DNA of 64,000 bases from NCBI GenBank assembly GCA_947652115.1, contig OX393565.1, positions 22,359,298 through 22,423,297 of the forward strand, written 5' to 3'. The notes below the pieces were generated by a model. It was given only the letters and a program-made list of their open reading frames with translations. It had not been told where the DNA came from and ran no database searches. Position 1 is the first letter of the stretch. Each line of letters opens with the position of its first letter. Source of the DNA: Blastomussa wellsi. Taxonomy: Eukaryota; Cnidaria; Anthozoa; Scleractinia; Plerogyridae. The translations under genes and the position numbers were made by a program. Shown in pieces: positions 38,001 through 46,436 of the stretch.

Positions 38001-41000
38001 TAAGACACCTCTTCGAGTTAAAGGGCGGTCACGAAGTTCGATACGGAACTGAAAGCTGTCATTTTCAACGCACCACATCACGCCTAGGGCTCGCTCAATA
38101 GGCAAAGGATCTACAGCTAGGTTCAGTTCTTTGATTCCCTTTGCATGGTCTTCAACCGGAATAGCTTCAAGAACTTCCTTCTTGTTAGAGACTATCTTGT
38201 GCAATCGGAGCCCGGCCTTGTCACAAATGGCTTGACTGGCCCTGATCAATTGGATGGCTTCAGGAACTGTAGCTACGGATTTTAGACCATCGTCCACATA
38301 GAAGTTCTTACGAATGAACGCAGCTGCATCAGCACCAAAATCTTGTTCACCATCATCAGCCGCCCGCCTAAGCCCAAAGTTCGCACAACCTGGTGAACTG
38401 CTGGCTCCAAACAGATGAACTTTCATCCGATACTCAACCACTTCCTTTGAAGGGTCGCCATCCAGCCACCATAGGAAGCGCAACAGGTCTCTGTGTTCTT
38501 CGGCGACCATGAACTGATGGAACATGCTCCTTATGTCTGTCATAAATGCAACACTTTCCTGGCGGAAACGACACAAGATTCCTAACAGATCATTCATGAA
38601 TTCTGGACCTTGAAGCAAGTAATCATTGAGGCTGACTCCGTTAAATTGTGCTGAACAGTCAAATACCACTCTTATCTGCCCTGGCTTTTTTGGGTGATAA
38701 ACGCCTGTGTGTGGGACGTAGTTGACTTTACCATCTTGCACCTCAAGACGATCTGCTGGAACTCTTTCGGCGCACTGAGAGATTAGGTCCTTCATGAAGA
38801 TCTGGTAGTCTGCAAAAAACTTCGGATTCTTCTTAAATCTGGATTTCAGTTGGTTCCACCTCTTCACAGCAAGCTGTCGGTTGTTGGGAAAGGACACATT
38901 GTCAGATTTCAAAGGAAGCGGCATTTCATAGTGTCCATCTGGTCTCTTCTTCACTCCGTCCTCCAGAATCTTCAGGAACCTCTCATCTTCCACAGAGTAT
39001 GGTTTGCTCTTAGCATTTATCTCCGCAAAGTCCGACTCGAACACACGAAGAATGTTCTCTGCGTTGAGGATCTCTTTGGCTTTCGTTGCGAATGCAAATC
39101 GGTTATTGATTTCTGAAGCTGCAACTCTATTGCATACACCCTTATCTCCACTATCTTTGTCACGTGACTTGCAGACTCTTCCAATCACTCCCCAACCAAG
39201 TATAGTTCTTTGAGCATACGGCTCATCATCTTCCCCGGCAACTATTTCTCTTGGTCGGATAGCTTTTGGACAGTTGTTTCCAATCAGAATAGAAATCTCT
39301 GCATCTGGGTGGTATGGTGTCAACTTATCAGCAATAGGCTTCAGATGTTGCCACTCTCTAGCCACTTCAGGTTTTGGAATCTGTGATCGGTTGGCTGAAA
39401 CAAGTTCTCGAGTGAAGGCCACTGGCATCTTTATAACGCTCTCTCTATGATAGTCCAACACTTCTAGACCAGATATCTTTCTAGTTTCAACGTGTGCATT
39501 CTGCTGTTGCATTGTTGTCAACAATAACTCTGTTGCTAGGCCTTGTAGGTTGAACCGTTCGCACAGTGTTTCAGACACAAAGCTAACATTTGAATGGTCG
39601 TCCAGCACTGCATACTGCAAAATTTCCTTTTCCGGTTCTCCCACTGGCCTGACCCACACTGGCACAATCATAGTGTGATCAAATCCACCACCTTGATCAG
39701 CAAGTAGACATACACTCATACAATTTGAGACGGCAGCACTGTCTTGTGTTTGTTCTTTGTGAAGGCAGGTAGGATGCATTCCTGAGCAAGTTTTGCATTT
39801 CAATCTCTTCTTGCAGTTCATCACCTGATGACTTCTACTGGCCGCACAGCCCATGCACAAACGTTCACGAAAGAAGAAATCTCTCCTTTGACTGAAAGGC
39901 TTTCTGCAGAAATCAGTGCAGTCGTCCAACTTGTGTACTGCACCACAGAACAGGCACTTGCTTGAGTTGTTTTTACCAGCGTGCTCTGATTTGCTAGAAC
40001 TACTAGGACCTGATTCAGAGTTTTCTCCGTCCTTGGCTGATGTAGATAGGGAACTACCCTCTTCTGACTTCTTCTTTGGAGTTTTGTTAACTCTAGGACT
40101 GGTTAAAGTGGACATGCCTTCTAGCTCTGGGATGTTAGCCTTTTCTGCTGCTTCTCTTATGAACTCGGTAAACTTGAGAAAGGTAGGGTAACTAGTTTCA
40201 CCATGGGTGTGTCTCCACTGCTTAATTGCATCTCTCCACTTATTCTCAAGATGGTAAGGGAGTTTAGCTAATAACTTTACATTCTCCTTTGCATAGTCTA
40301 GGATAGAGAGTCCTGGAATTGTTTCCTTTGCTGCCAAGATCTTATCTAGGAAGTCTGAGAACTCTCTTAAGGCAGCAGCATCCTTGGGACCTATCTTAGG
40401 CCAACTCTCTAACTTGTTAATAAATGCTGTACTTACAACATTACAGTTTCCATACCTCTCCTGCAGTACAGACCTAGCCTTCTGGTAGGCATCTTCTGTT
40501 CCAATCAGAAGATAGTGTTCCACCACTTGTTTTGGCTTTCCTGTTACATACTGATTCAACATGTTCAACTTGATGTCTGCTTCTAGAGGTCTGGAGTCGA
40601 CTAGAGCATTGAAAGTACTCTTCCACGCAGGGTATTGTAAAGGGTCACCATTGAATACTGGAATAGTAAGTTTTGGAAGTTGCCCAGAGACAAACAACTG
40701 TTTGCTCACAGAGCTTTGTTCCAAATTAGCTTCAGTTAACTTATCCATACATCTTTCCAACGATAATGCCATTCTATCCAAACCATCGCTGAACGATTTA
40801 ACTTGACTTTGGGGATTAACAGGCTGGTAAGTAAGAGGGGGTGTAACCATTGTTGACATAATTGGTGATGGACCACTGAAGAAATTAGTTACAGCAGGAT
40901 TAGTTCTCATTGGTGTGACATTTTCATACCCAGACTGGTGACTCGAAGGTGAAGTAACCGCTGACACATTTGGTGATGGACCACTGAGAGGTTTAGTTAC

Positions 41001-42486
41001 AGGAGGATCATTTTCATAGCTAGGCACTTCTGCTGGAGTGGGAGGGACATGTCCATGTCCAAAATGACGAACTGTAAATACTGACTGTGTTACAGCTCCT
41101 CGAGAGAATGATGGAGCAGAAGCATGCAAAGTACTTGACGTAGACTTAGGTGTGGACGTGGTTGTAAGTGCTGGTATTTGAGGTACTTGTAACTGAACCG
41201 ATGTGCTAGCCACACTAGTACTGGTAGTCACAGGCAAAGATTGCAGGAATCTTCTCACACCTTCCCCTTTGCCTTCGGAAGGAAGGTTAACCAAGTCGTC
41301 CTCAAGTGAGGGAATTTGCTCCCTTTCAATCTCTTCACAAACATTTAACTTAGCTCTGCTTAATTCAAGATCCCTTTTTAGTTTTAGCTCTTCAATTTTT
41401 TGTTCTTGTATCAACTTTTCAATTTCCAGGGCCTTTTCTTGTCCAACGTAGGCTAACTTCACTTTCAAGGCCGCTTCTTCCTGTTGAAGCTTATACTTGT
41501 CTACTTTGTTTGAACGTTCACTGTCCACACTTGATTTTGATTTAAGACTTTTGACACTTTTGCTCAACTTGGACCCCTTAGATCTGACAGAACAAGACTC
41601 GAGTACTGTTTGTTCCAAATACTTAATTTCATCCCTCACGTCCCTTTCAAAATTAGACCACTCACCACAAACTTGCTCCCAGATGTCTCTGACAATCGCT
41701 AACTCGTCGCCTTCAACAATTTCTCTAATTTCATTGTACGCATCCGTAAATTCATTCCACAAAACTTGAGCCTTACTAAACTTCTGCTTCCAAGTTGGTA
41801 GTTCATTACATTGTCCTCGAAGCAGCAGTGTTTCTCTCATTGTTCCTGTTAATGTAGACCTCATAGACTTGTACGATTTAATTTTAATTTCGGTTTGATA
41901 GGACCGACCCTTTTTTGTCAGCTTCCTATTACGAACTTCAACAAATTTATCTTCATTTTCCTCTTCAGAACATGTCTTATCTTCGGCAACATCCGGTAAT
42001 TCATCGATTAAACGCGAAGACATTTCGTTGGCACCATCCAAGTAATTATTAGAAGCGGAACTTACCACTTCAGCACGGCCATCCGCCAGCTTTGAGTCCT
42101 CGATTATTTGACTTGACTCTCGAGACATGACGAGTGTTAATAATTCCAAGCCAAACGTACGTTTACAAGGTTTAGGGCCACAGAGTAATCCTTGTGTCGT
42201 TCGCCACGTATGGCGTACTAAGTTGTTATTGTGTCTGCCCTCGAGTTCTGCACTGCAGAATCGACTGGGAGTTTCGACGAAAATCAACAAGAAATAAACC
42301 AAGATGAACGTTCGTTGTTATTCGCAGGAAAACCTATTTCTGAGCTGATTTTAAACGATACAAACAACATCACACTTGTGATACGAAACATGGCGGCCAT
42401 GCAGCCGGAGAGCGAGTGTTACCCCCCGCAGTGCCAATAGGTGAATACCGCTGACCGACTTACTACTGCACACTGCTGTAGCAACA
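35020..42486 (-). mobile_element. Full-length BEL/Pao LTR retrotransposon
   Basis: Two 257-bp LTRs (35020-35276 and 42230-42486) appear identical over their whole length. Each begins TGTG and ends CAACA on the plus strand. The 5-bp direct repeat gtcaa (35015-35019 and 42487-42491) is the target duplication. The element is antisense to the host gene, so the right LTR is its 5' LTR. A TGGCGAACGACAC stretch (from 42206, minus strand) may be the primer-binding site, about 24 nt inside the LTR. A GGGGAG tract next to the left LTR may be the polypurine tract. No env-like frame is seen. Identical LTRs and an open polyprotein indicate a very recent insertion. Confidence 0.95.
35496..42128 (-). CDS. 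BEL/Pao gag-pol polyprotein
   Basis: The longer open frame begins inside the LTR; I chose the ATG at 42128-42126, giving about 2,210 aa. Order of regions (approximate residues): charged coiled coil (~180-300), DUF1759 gag-like region (~480-640, from 'LTIPVFNGDPLQYP'), cysteine-rich zinc-knuckle region (~724-790, CLFCG ... CMGC ... CKTC), and an aspartic protease-like segment (~841, LDDHSN). Then come reverse transcriptase with catalytic YVDD (~1276) and an RNase H-like region (~1455, YFSDAS). The integrase follows, with an HH-CC zinc site (~1804-1840) and DDE residues in VDYFGP, RSDQGTN and GTWERLI (~1874-1990), then a DUF5641 C-terminus. Gag and pol share one frame, as is common in this group. 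No stop or frameshift is seen, so it may be competent. Confidence 0.93.
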   Translation of the reverse strand: MSRESSQIIEDSKLADGRAEVVSSASNNYLDGANEMSSRLIDELPDVAEDKTCSEEENEDKFVEVRNRKLTKKGRSYQTEIKIKSYKSMRSTLTGTMRETLLLRGQCNELPTWKQKFSKAQVLWNEFTDAYNEIREIVEGDELAIVRDIWEQVCGEWSNFERDVRDEIKYLEQTVLESCSVRSKGSKLSKSVKSLKSKSSVDSERSNKVDKYKLQQEEAALKVKLAYVGQEKALEIEKLIQEQKIEELKLKRDLELSRAKLNVCEEIEREQIPSLEDDLVNLPSEGKGEGVRRFLQSLPVTTSTSVASTSVQLQVPQIPALTTTSTPKSTSSTLHASAPSFSRGAVTQSVFTVRHFGHGHVPPTPAEVPSYENDPPVTKPLSGPSPNVSAVTSPSSHQSGYENVTPMRTNPAVTNFFSGPSPIMSTMVTPPLTYQPVNPQSQVKSFSDGLDRMALSLERCMDKLTEANLEQSSVSKQLFVSGQLPKLTIPVFNGDPLQYPAWKSTFNALVDSRPLEADIKLNMLNQYVTGKPKQVVEHYLLIGTEDAYQKARSVLQERYGNCNVVSTAFINKLESWPKIGPKDAAALREFSDFLDKILAAKETIPGLSILDYAKENVKLLAKLPYHLENKWRDAIKQWRHTHGETSYPTFLKFTEFIREAAEKANIPELEGMSTLTSPRVNKTPKKKSEEGSSLSTSAKDGENSESGPSSSSKSEHAGKNNSSKCLFCGAVHKLDDCTDFCRKPFSQRRDFFFRERLCMGCAASRSHQVMNCKKRLKCKTCSGMHPTCLHKEQTQDSAAVSNCMSVCLLADQGGGFDHTMIVPVWVRPVGEPEKEILQYAVLDDHSNVSFVSETLCERFNLQGLATELLLTTMQQQNAHVETRKISGLEVLDYHRESVIKMPVAFTRELVSANRSQIPKPEVAREWQHLKPIADKLTPYHPDAEISILIGNNCPKAIRPREIVAGEDDEPYAQRTILGWGVIGRVCKSRDKDSGDKGVCNRVAASEINNRFAFATKAKEILNAENILRVFESDFAEINAKSKPYSVEDERFLKILEDGVKKRPDGHYEMPLPLKSDNVSFPNNRQLAVKRWNQLKSRFKKNPKFFADYQIFMKDLISQCAERVPADRLEVQDGKVNYVPHTGVYHPKKPGQIRVVFDCSAQFNGVSLNDYLLQGPEFMNDLLGILCRFRQESVAFMTDIRSMFHQFMVAEEHRDLLRFLWWLDGDPSKEVVEYRMKVHLFGASSSPGCANFGLRRAADDGEQDFGADAAAFIRKNFYVDDGLKSVATVPEAIQLIRASQAICDKAGLRLHKIVSNKKEVLEAIPVEDHAKGIKELNLAVDPLPIERALGVMWCVENDSFQFRIELRDRPLTRRGVLSTIGSIYDPNGYIGPVTLKGKQILQQMCRDKLDWDSPVPEYLRPQWEKWRQEIKDLEKLEIERCFKPNDFGSVKAVEMHYFSDASTEGNGQCSYLRLINEHDQVHCSFVVGKTRVTPLKHKTIPRLELAAATTSARMSEFVRNELEYPGIKEFFWTDSRVVLGYISNEAKRFHVYVANRVQQIRDLTDPNSWFYVETTNNPADEASRGLTAKQLVEGPRWLIGPEFLWESGPCKPENVEVSPLQESDPEVKKVSVLTTEVKSVTPFPDYFETSRLNGVRSWYQATKVIALCLRLKSKFQRREIKMSKKPGTKSSAEVEIPEIKFTVTELQEAEKNIIKSLQYEHFQTELQILCNLNVTDGDTNRCQARKRNQELRKTSSLYKLDPFVDQDGLIRVGGRIRRANVPVDIKHPVIIPRKGHLTELLIEHHHLKVNHMGRGMTHNELRQNGYWVINGSSGVARFISSCVTCRRLRRPTEQQKMACLPEDRLEPAPPFSYCAVDYFGPFVVKERRSEVKRYGVLFTCMASRSVHLETANSLDSSSFINALSRFMNRRGAVRQLRSDQGTNFVGARNELKEALSEMNQDHVQEYLLRNGCEWIPFKMNLPHCSHMGGTWERLIRSVRNALEPLLSKVGSQLDDETLRTLMTEVECIINSRPLSVDYLCDAQAPEPLTPNHLLTIKPKRLLPPPGEFQRADVYCRKRWRRMQYCANQFWMRWRDEYLQMLQVRQKWIQPKRNLAVGDVVISKESEGARNKWPLGRVVQVYPSEDGYVRKVKLLMADRNLDNCGQRQSPPSYLDRPIHKLVLLLTTDEVTGEDVLSQETGEIPNEEPARDM

Positions 42487-42656
42487 GTCAAGGTGACATG
42501 TGCAATGGACCTGCTCCTCTCTCGGATTTCGTTCGCAGGCTGTTTGGAAGATATTACTAAAAAGTGTCCTAGTTTAGGCATCACGAGAAATTGAGAAGTT
42601 CAATTTATTACTATTTTGTAATCTGTTCTTCGCACCAAAAAAGGACACAGGACAGG

Positions 42657-42760
42657 AACGCCGGTTCAACTTTACCTGTCAGCAGTTTGCTGTTGTCAGC
42701 ATGCGCACTAATGCTATCGTTAGTTTTGAACCAGTTGTTGCATTTAAAAATATTGTAAGG
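42657..42760 (+). pseudogene. Three-finger gene remnant (GPI-signal tail only)
   Basis: From 42657 one frame reads NAGSTLPVSSLLLSACALML, closely matching the tails of genes 1, 2 and 4 (NAGS...LLLTCAL). No cysteine domain precedes it in frame. It lies about 100 bp after the stop of three-finger gene 3 and may be that gene's former tail or the end of a deleted neighbour. Confidence 0.6.
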
Positions 42761-43944
42761 GGTTGTCTTTTAAGTTTATTTGTAGATCAGAAATGATGTA
42801 ATGTTTTTCTCGTTAAAGTGTTTGGTATAAAATATTTGTTTTAGGATTACAATTAAAAAACGTTACATGCATTTTTCTTGGTTGTTGTGGATAACTTTCT
42901 TGTGCAGTAACCACATTCTCGTACAGAGGACAATGTGAAAAATTATTTTGAGCAACATCTTGACTGTATTACTAGGGGTGATTTAGCAGCTCTCTTAACA
43001 TATAATGTGATTTTTTTGATACCCTAGCCCAAAACAAAAGACTAAACAATTGAAACAATGACTGAGGCTTAGGCAATACTCCGGAAGCTGCTTACAAAAC
43101 AAAAACAGTTTTCGAAAGCTGCTACATTACTGATTACTAGAGCCTATTGTTGACTGAATTAGTTTACCCCGATTTTCATGCAAATAAGTAAATTTAAATA
43201 GAACCCAGTCTTCTGTCAGGAATCCAGGGAATGCGTGCGTGAGGGATGAAGGGAAGAAACACGCGCGCCGTCCTAATCACGCGCAATAATTAGGCGAGAG
43301 AGGACTAGGACGAGTCAAGAATATTGACGCAATCAGTTAAAAATAAACACGGACACCATAGTGCATTCAGCGCTGCAGTAGCACCGTGCTCCGGTTATTG
43401 TAAATTGACGAGAAAATAGATACCGTTACACGCGTGTACAGTACAGACAAACTGTCATATAGGCAAGCACGTTTAGTTTTCACCCCGAGTAAGGTGTTCT
43501 TTTGAATAGAACTGAACATTTTAAACAAAATGAAAAAAAAAAAAAATTGAACGCCGACAAAAATGTTTAGATGTTAAAAAGATTTTAGACAAGGTCTCCA
43601 TCGCCTAATTGAAAAATATTCGAAGGATGATAAACACGATAGCCTCCATTCTCAGGTATATATTGCACTGGGCGCATGCATTTGCCTTCCGCGCTCTTCT
43701 TTCATGGTTCACACTCAGGACTGAAGGGCTATGTCTGAAACTTTAATTTGTGCTAGCTTTGAATCTGCACAAAATGACACTCAAGTCACCAGTTTTAATT
43801 AATTAATTTACTTGTCAATAACACGTGTACATGCAAAAGAACACTTCGCCTCCTATAAGGCAGGCCACCCTAAACCAAGCCCATATCTGAATTGTAAAAA
43901 CATAATTAATAATTGAACATGCTTATCGCATGTGAAAAGCAAGG

Positions 43945-44025
43945 CAAAGAAAGGCTGACCGTACGGTTGGGATTTCTAAAATACACAGTTAATCCCAACC
44001 GTATGGTCATCCTTTTTTGTTTTGC
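43945..44025. repeat. Inverted-repeat element
   Basis: Arms AAAGGCTGACCGTACGGTTG and its near complement surround a loop of about 25 bp. Lies upstream of three-finger gene 4. The rest of 42761-44398 shows no supported gene. Confidence 0.6.
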
Positions 44026-44398
44026 CCTTCTCTGTCGTTACATTTGCTGATAAGATCCAACAAGGATCCCGTTCCTTCCAATTCTAAAGTAGACAAGTGA
44101 TAGTGTTCATTATCACATACATGTTTTGCTACAGTAAAAAAAAGTTGAGGAAGGGGAGGGTGGAGTAAAAAAAGAAGTCTTAACGTGACTGTCCCTCCTC
44201 ACTGTCCAAGTCTCTCAGCCAGGAGATGCTTAGGTTTAATAAAGGAGGAATTTTGTTTCAAGGGTATATTTTCACTCTCCATCCTCTCTGATCATATCGC
44301 AGATTGCATTGCTGAAGTAGTTGTGACGTCAATCATTAATACATGTTTTGGCGTGACTGCCTCTCAGGTCAATTAGAGAAAATCGGCCACTCAACAAT

Positions 44399-46003
44399 AT
44401 GAAACTGTGGTTAGTTGGAGCTTGTTTTATCTACCTTTCTCTTCCAGCCGGTAAGTAAGCACAATTTGGATCTACGTATTGACTCACGGAGGTGTCTGCG
44501 ATGGGCATCGTGTTAATAGCGATTGTTTAGTCGGGTTTCGAGCTGTTTCCAGAGGTTTCATCCTTCTTTTCATTTACTGACGCGAAGCAGCCGTCGCAGC
44601 ACTTGACACGAACGAGAGAAGGAGTTCACTCGCTCCTCGTTTCGGAGCTCGTCGCGTCTTAGTCTTACGCCTTTTTGCGACTCTTTAATTGAGAAATAAA
44701 AACTGAGGCCCCCTTAAGCAGGGTATGCAAGGGACTAACAAATCTGTCCTTAAGGGTATTCGGGGGTTCACCGTATTTCTTGGTAATTATAACTTATATT
44801 CGTCGAATTTGCAGTTGATATTTACAAGCTCAAAACGGTAACTCAAAACTGAATAATAATGATATGCTGACTGATTAACAGATATCTGTCCGTCTAATGA
44901 AACTCTGTCTTGTTACATTTTGATCATGCTTATGGCTTAATGGTCTACCTAGTGTTTCCTTTGAATTTTCCTATTGCTTCAAACCATTCTTTGGAGAGTT
45001 CGTTCGATCCTGTTTCACAGCGTCTTGTTTGAATAATACACGAATAAATTACTGTCATTTTAAAACTAAGAGGAGATGATGCGAATCATTCCTGAAGGGT
45101 TTGAGTAAATTATTATTGCTTTAGTTTTCTGCAGCCGAGAATTTCAGTCGTTATTTTGCAAATAATAAAAGTAACCGGTTTCCGTGGGTGTCAGGGGGTT
45201 ATTCAGTTTTGCGGCGAAGCTGCTGTTAGCCAAATCTGACTCTTTCCGGCATTATCTTTTCATATTTATAACACTCGATACCCGTAGCTCAGCCAACCTC
45301 GTTCCCAGGTTGTAGTTCAGCCTGTTGGGAACAGAAAATTGCGACCAAACTTTTGCAAATTTAAGTTCAGCTCATCGCCGTTCACAAACAAACCGTCAGC
45401 GAGAACGAAGTAGTGTCGTTAAGCAATATGGGAGAATCTTGACCTCGGTCGTGAGTACAGACCTCACCGGGTTCGGTCTGAACTCACGAACTCGAAACAG
45501 ACCTCGCGCTCGGTTAATAAGAGCTAATTCTTTTTCTTAACGCGACCGAGAAAAGATTTCTTGATTAGTTGTCAGTCTTATATTTTCTTTCAGCATTGGG
45601 CTTGAAGTGTTACTTTTGTAGTAATTCCAAGTCCTGGGATGATTGCAAGTCATCAAGCACAAGTCACACGTGTCCGGCTGGTTTTGACAGGTGCGCCAAG
45701 GTCTACTTCAAATCTGGCGGAGTCGAATCTTTTAGCAAATACTGCATTCTTGAGGCTGGATGTAGTAAGAACACCAACCCGACCTGTAAAAATGCCGCTG
45801 GATCCTTCACATGTAACATCTATTGCTGTGCTGGTGAAGAATGTAATGCTGGTTCAGCTGTTCACACCAGCGGTATCTTGTTGCTGACATGCGCCCTGGT
45901 ATCCGTGATAATTTTGACAAGCTTGATAAGCTTGACACTGAAGTCAGTCCTTTGTTATCGTAGACAAAACAAGACGGTGCTGAGATTTAGTTTTAGTGTT
46001 TAA
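44399..46003 (+). CDS. Three-finger (Ly6/uPAR-like) protein 4, intact
   Basis: Exon 1, 44399-44450 (52 nt), encodes signal peptide MKLWLVGACFIYLSLPA; the donor is G/GTAAGTAA. Exon 2, 45594-46003, follows TATTTTCTTTCAG. Protein 153 aa. The mature domain starts LKCYFCSNSKSWDDC and ends CCAGEECNAG, with 12 cysteines arranged as in genes 5 and 6: the ten of a Ly6/uPAR fold plus one extra pair. The C-terminus has a hydrophobic stretch (GILLLTCALVSVIILTSLI) followed by a longer basic tail than its relatives. It could be either a GPI signal or a transmembrane anchor. Expected at the cell surface; Ly6 proteins bind receptors or other extracellular partners, unknown here. Exon 1 is nearly identical to that of gene 3. 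Confidence 0.85.
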
Positions 46004-46211
46004 AGTTGATATAAAAAGATGCTTTTGCGTTAGTGATCTTGAAATATAAATAGCTATAAATGTTGTTGCCTTAAAGGCCATTTCCCGTCCGTTCTGCGCC
46101 ATCTCTGCCATGCAATGTTTATCGACAGGGCGGATAAACGAAATACGACCTCCCGTTATAAGGACGCCAATGGGTATATAAGCTCAATATTTTGTAGACA
46201 AGCCCTTTAAA

Positions 46212-46436
46212 GGCCCCTAGTCAGCCACACCTTTGTTATTGTTTACATGCGAACGTTTCAGAATTATATTTTATGTGGAGCACGTCGAAACGAAAGAGAT
46301 CACTGAGAAACTTGCTAAAAGTAATTTAAACACTTCCAGTAACATAACGTACACCTATGCAATAAGATTACGCTTCAGCCTACAATTTCCATAATTTCGA
46401 TGGCATCGATAATGGCGGAGGCTGACTACGGCCCTT
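46212..46436 (+). mobile_element. CCCTAGTCAGCC-family MITE, internally deleted copy
   Basis: Inverted relative to 14971-15436, with matching ends and about half the internal sequence. Follows three-finger gene 4. Confidence 0.7.

Larger units (their letters stand above)
31642..42560 (+). pseudogene. Three-finger gene 3, disrupted by a BEL/Pao insertion
   Basis: Exon 1, 31642-31693 (52 nt), encodes signal peptide MKLWLVGACILYLSLPA. Exon 2 is 33076-33282 (donor T/GTAAGTAG). Exon 3 starts at 34961 after CTTTCCTTTGCAG. Exon 3 reads in frame to 'DCSMQCCQ' at 35019, where a 7,467-bp element interrupts it. The frame resumes at 42492 with 'GDMCNG' and ends in TAA at 42558-42560. Without the insert the product would have 128 aa, with the family's terminal CC..D.CN motif. 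With it, the frame runs 25 codons into the LTR to TGA at 35095-35097 and loses the last structural cysteine. Unlike its neighbours the domain is split over two exons and lacks a GPI-type tail. The introns hold a SINE and MITEs. Confidence 0.8.
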
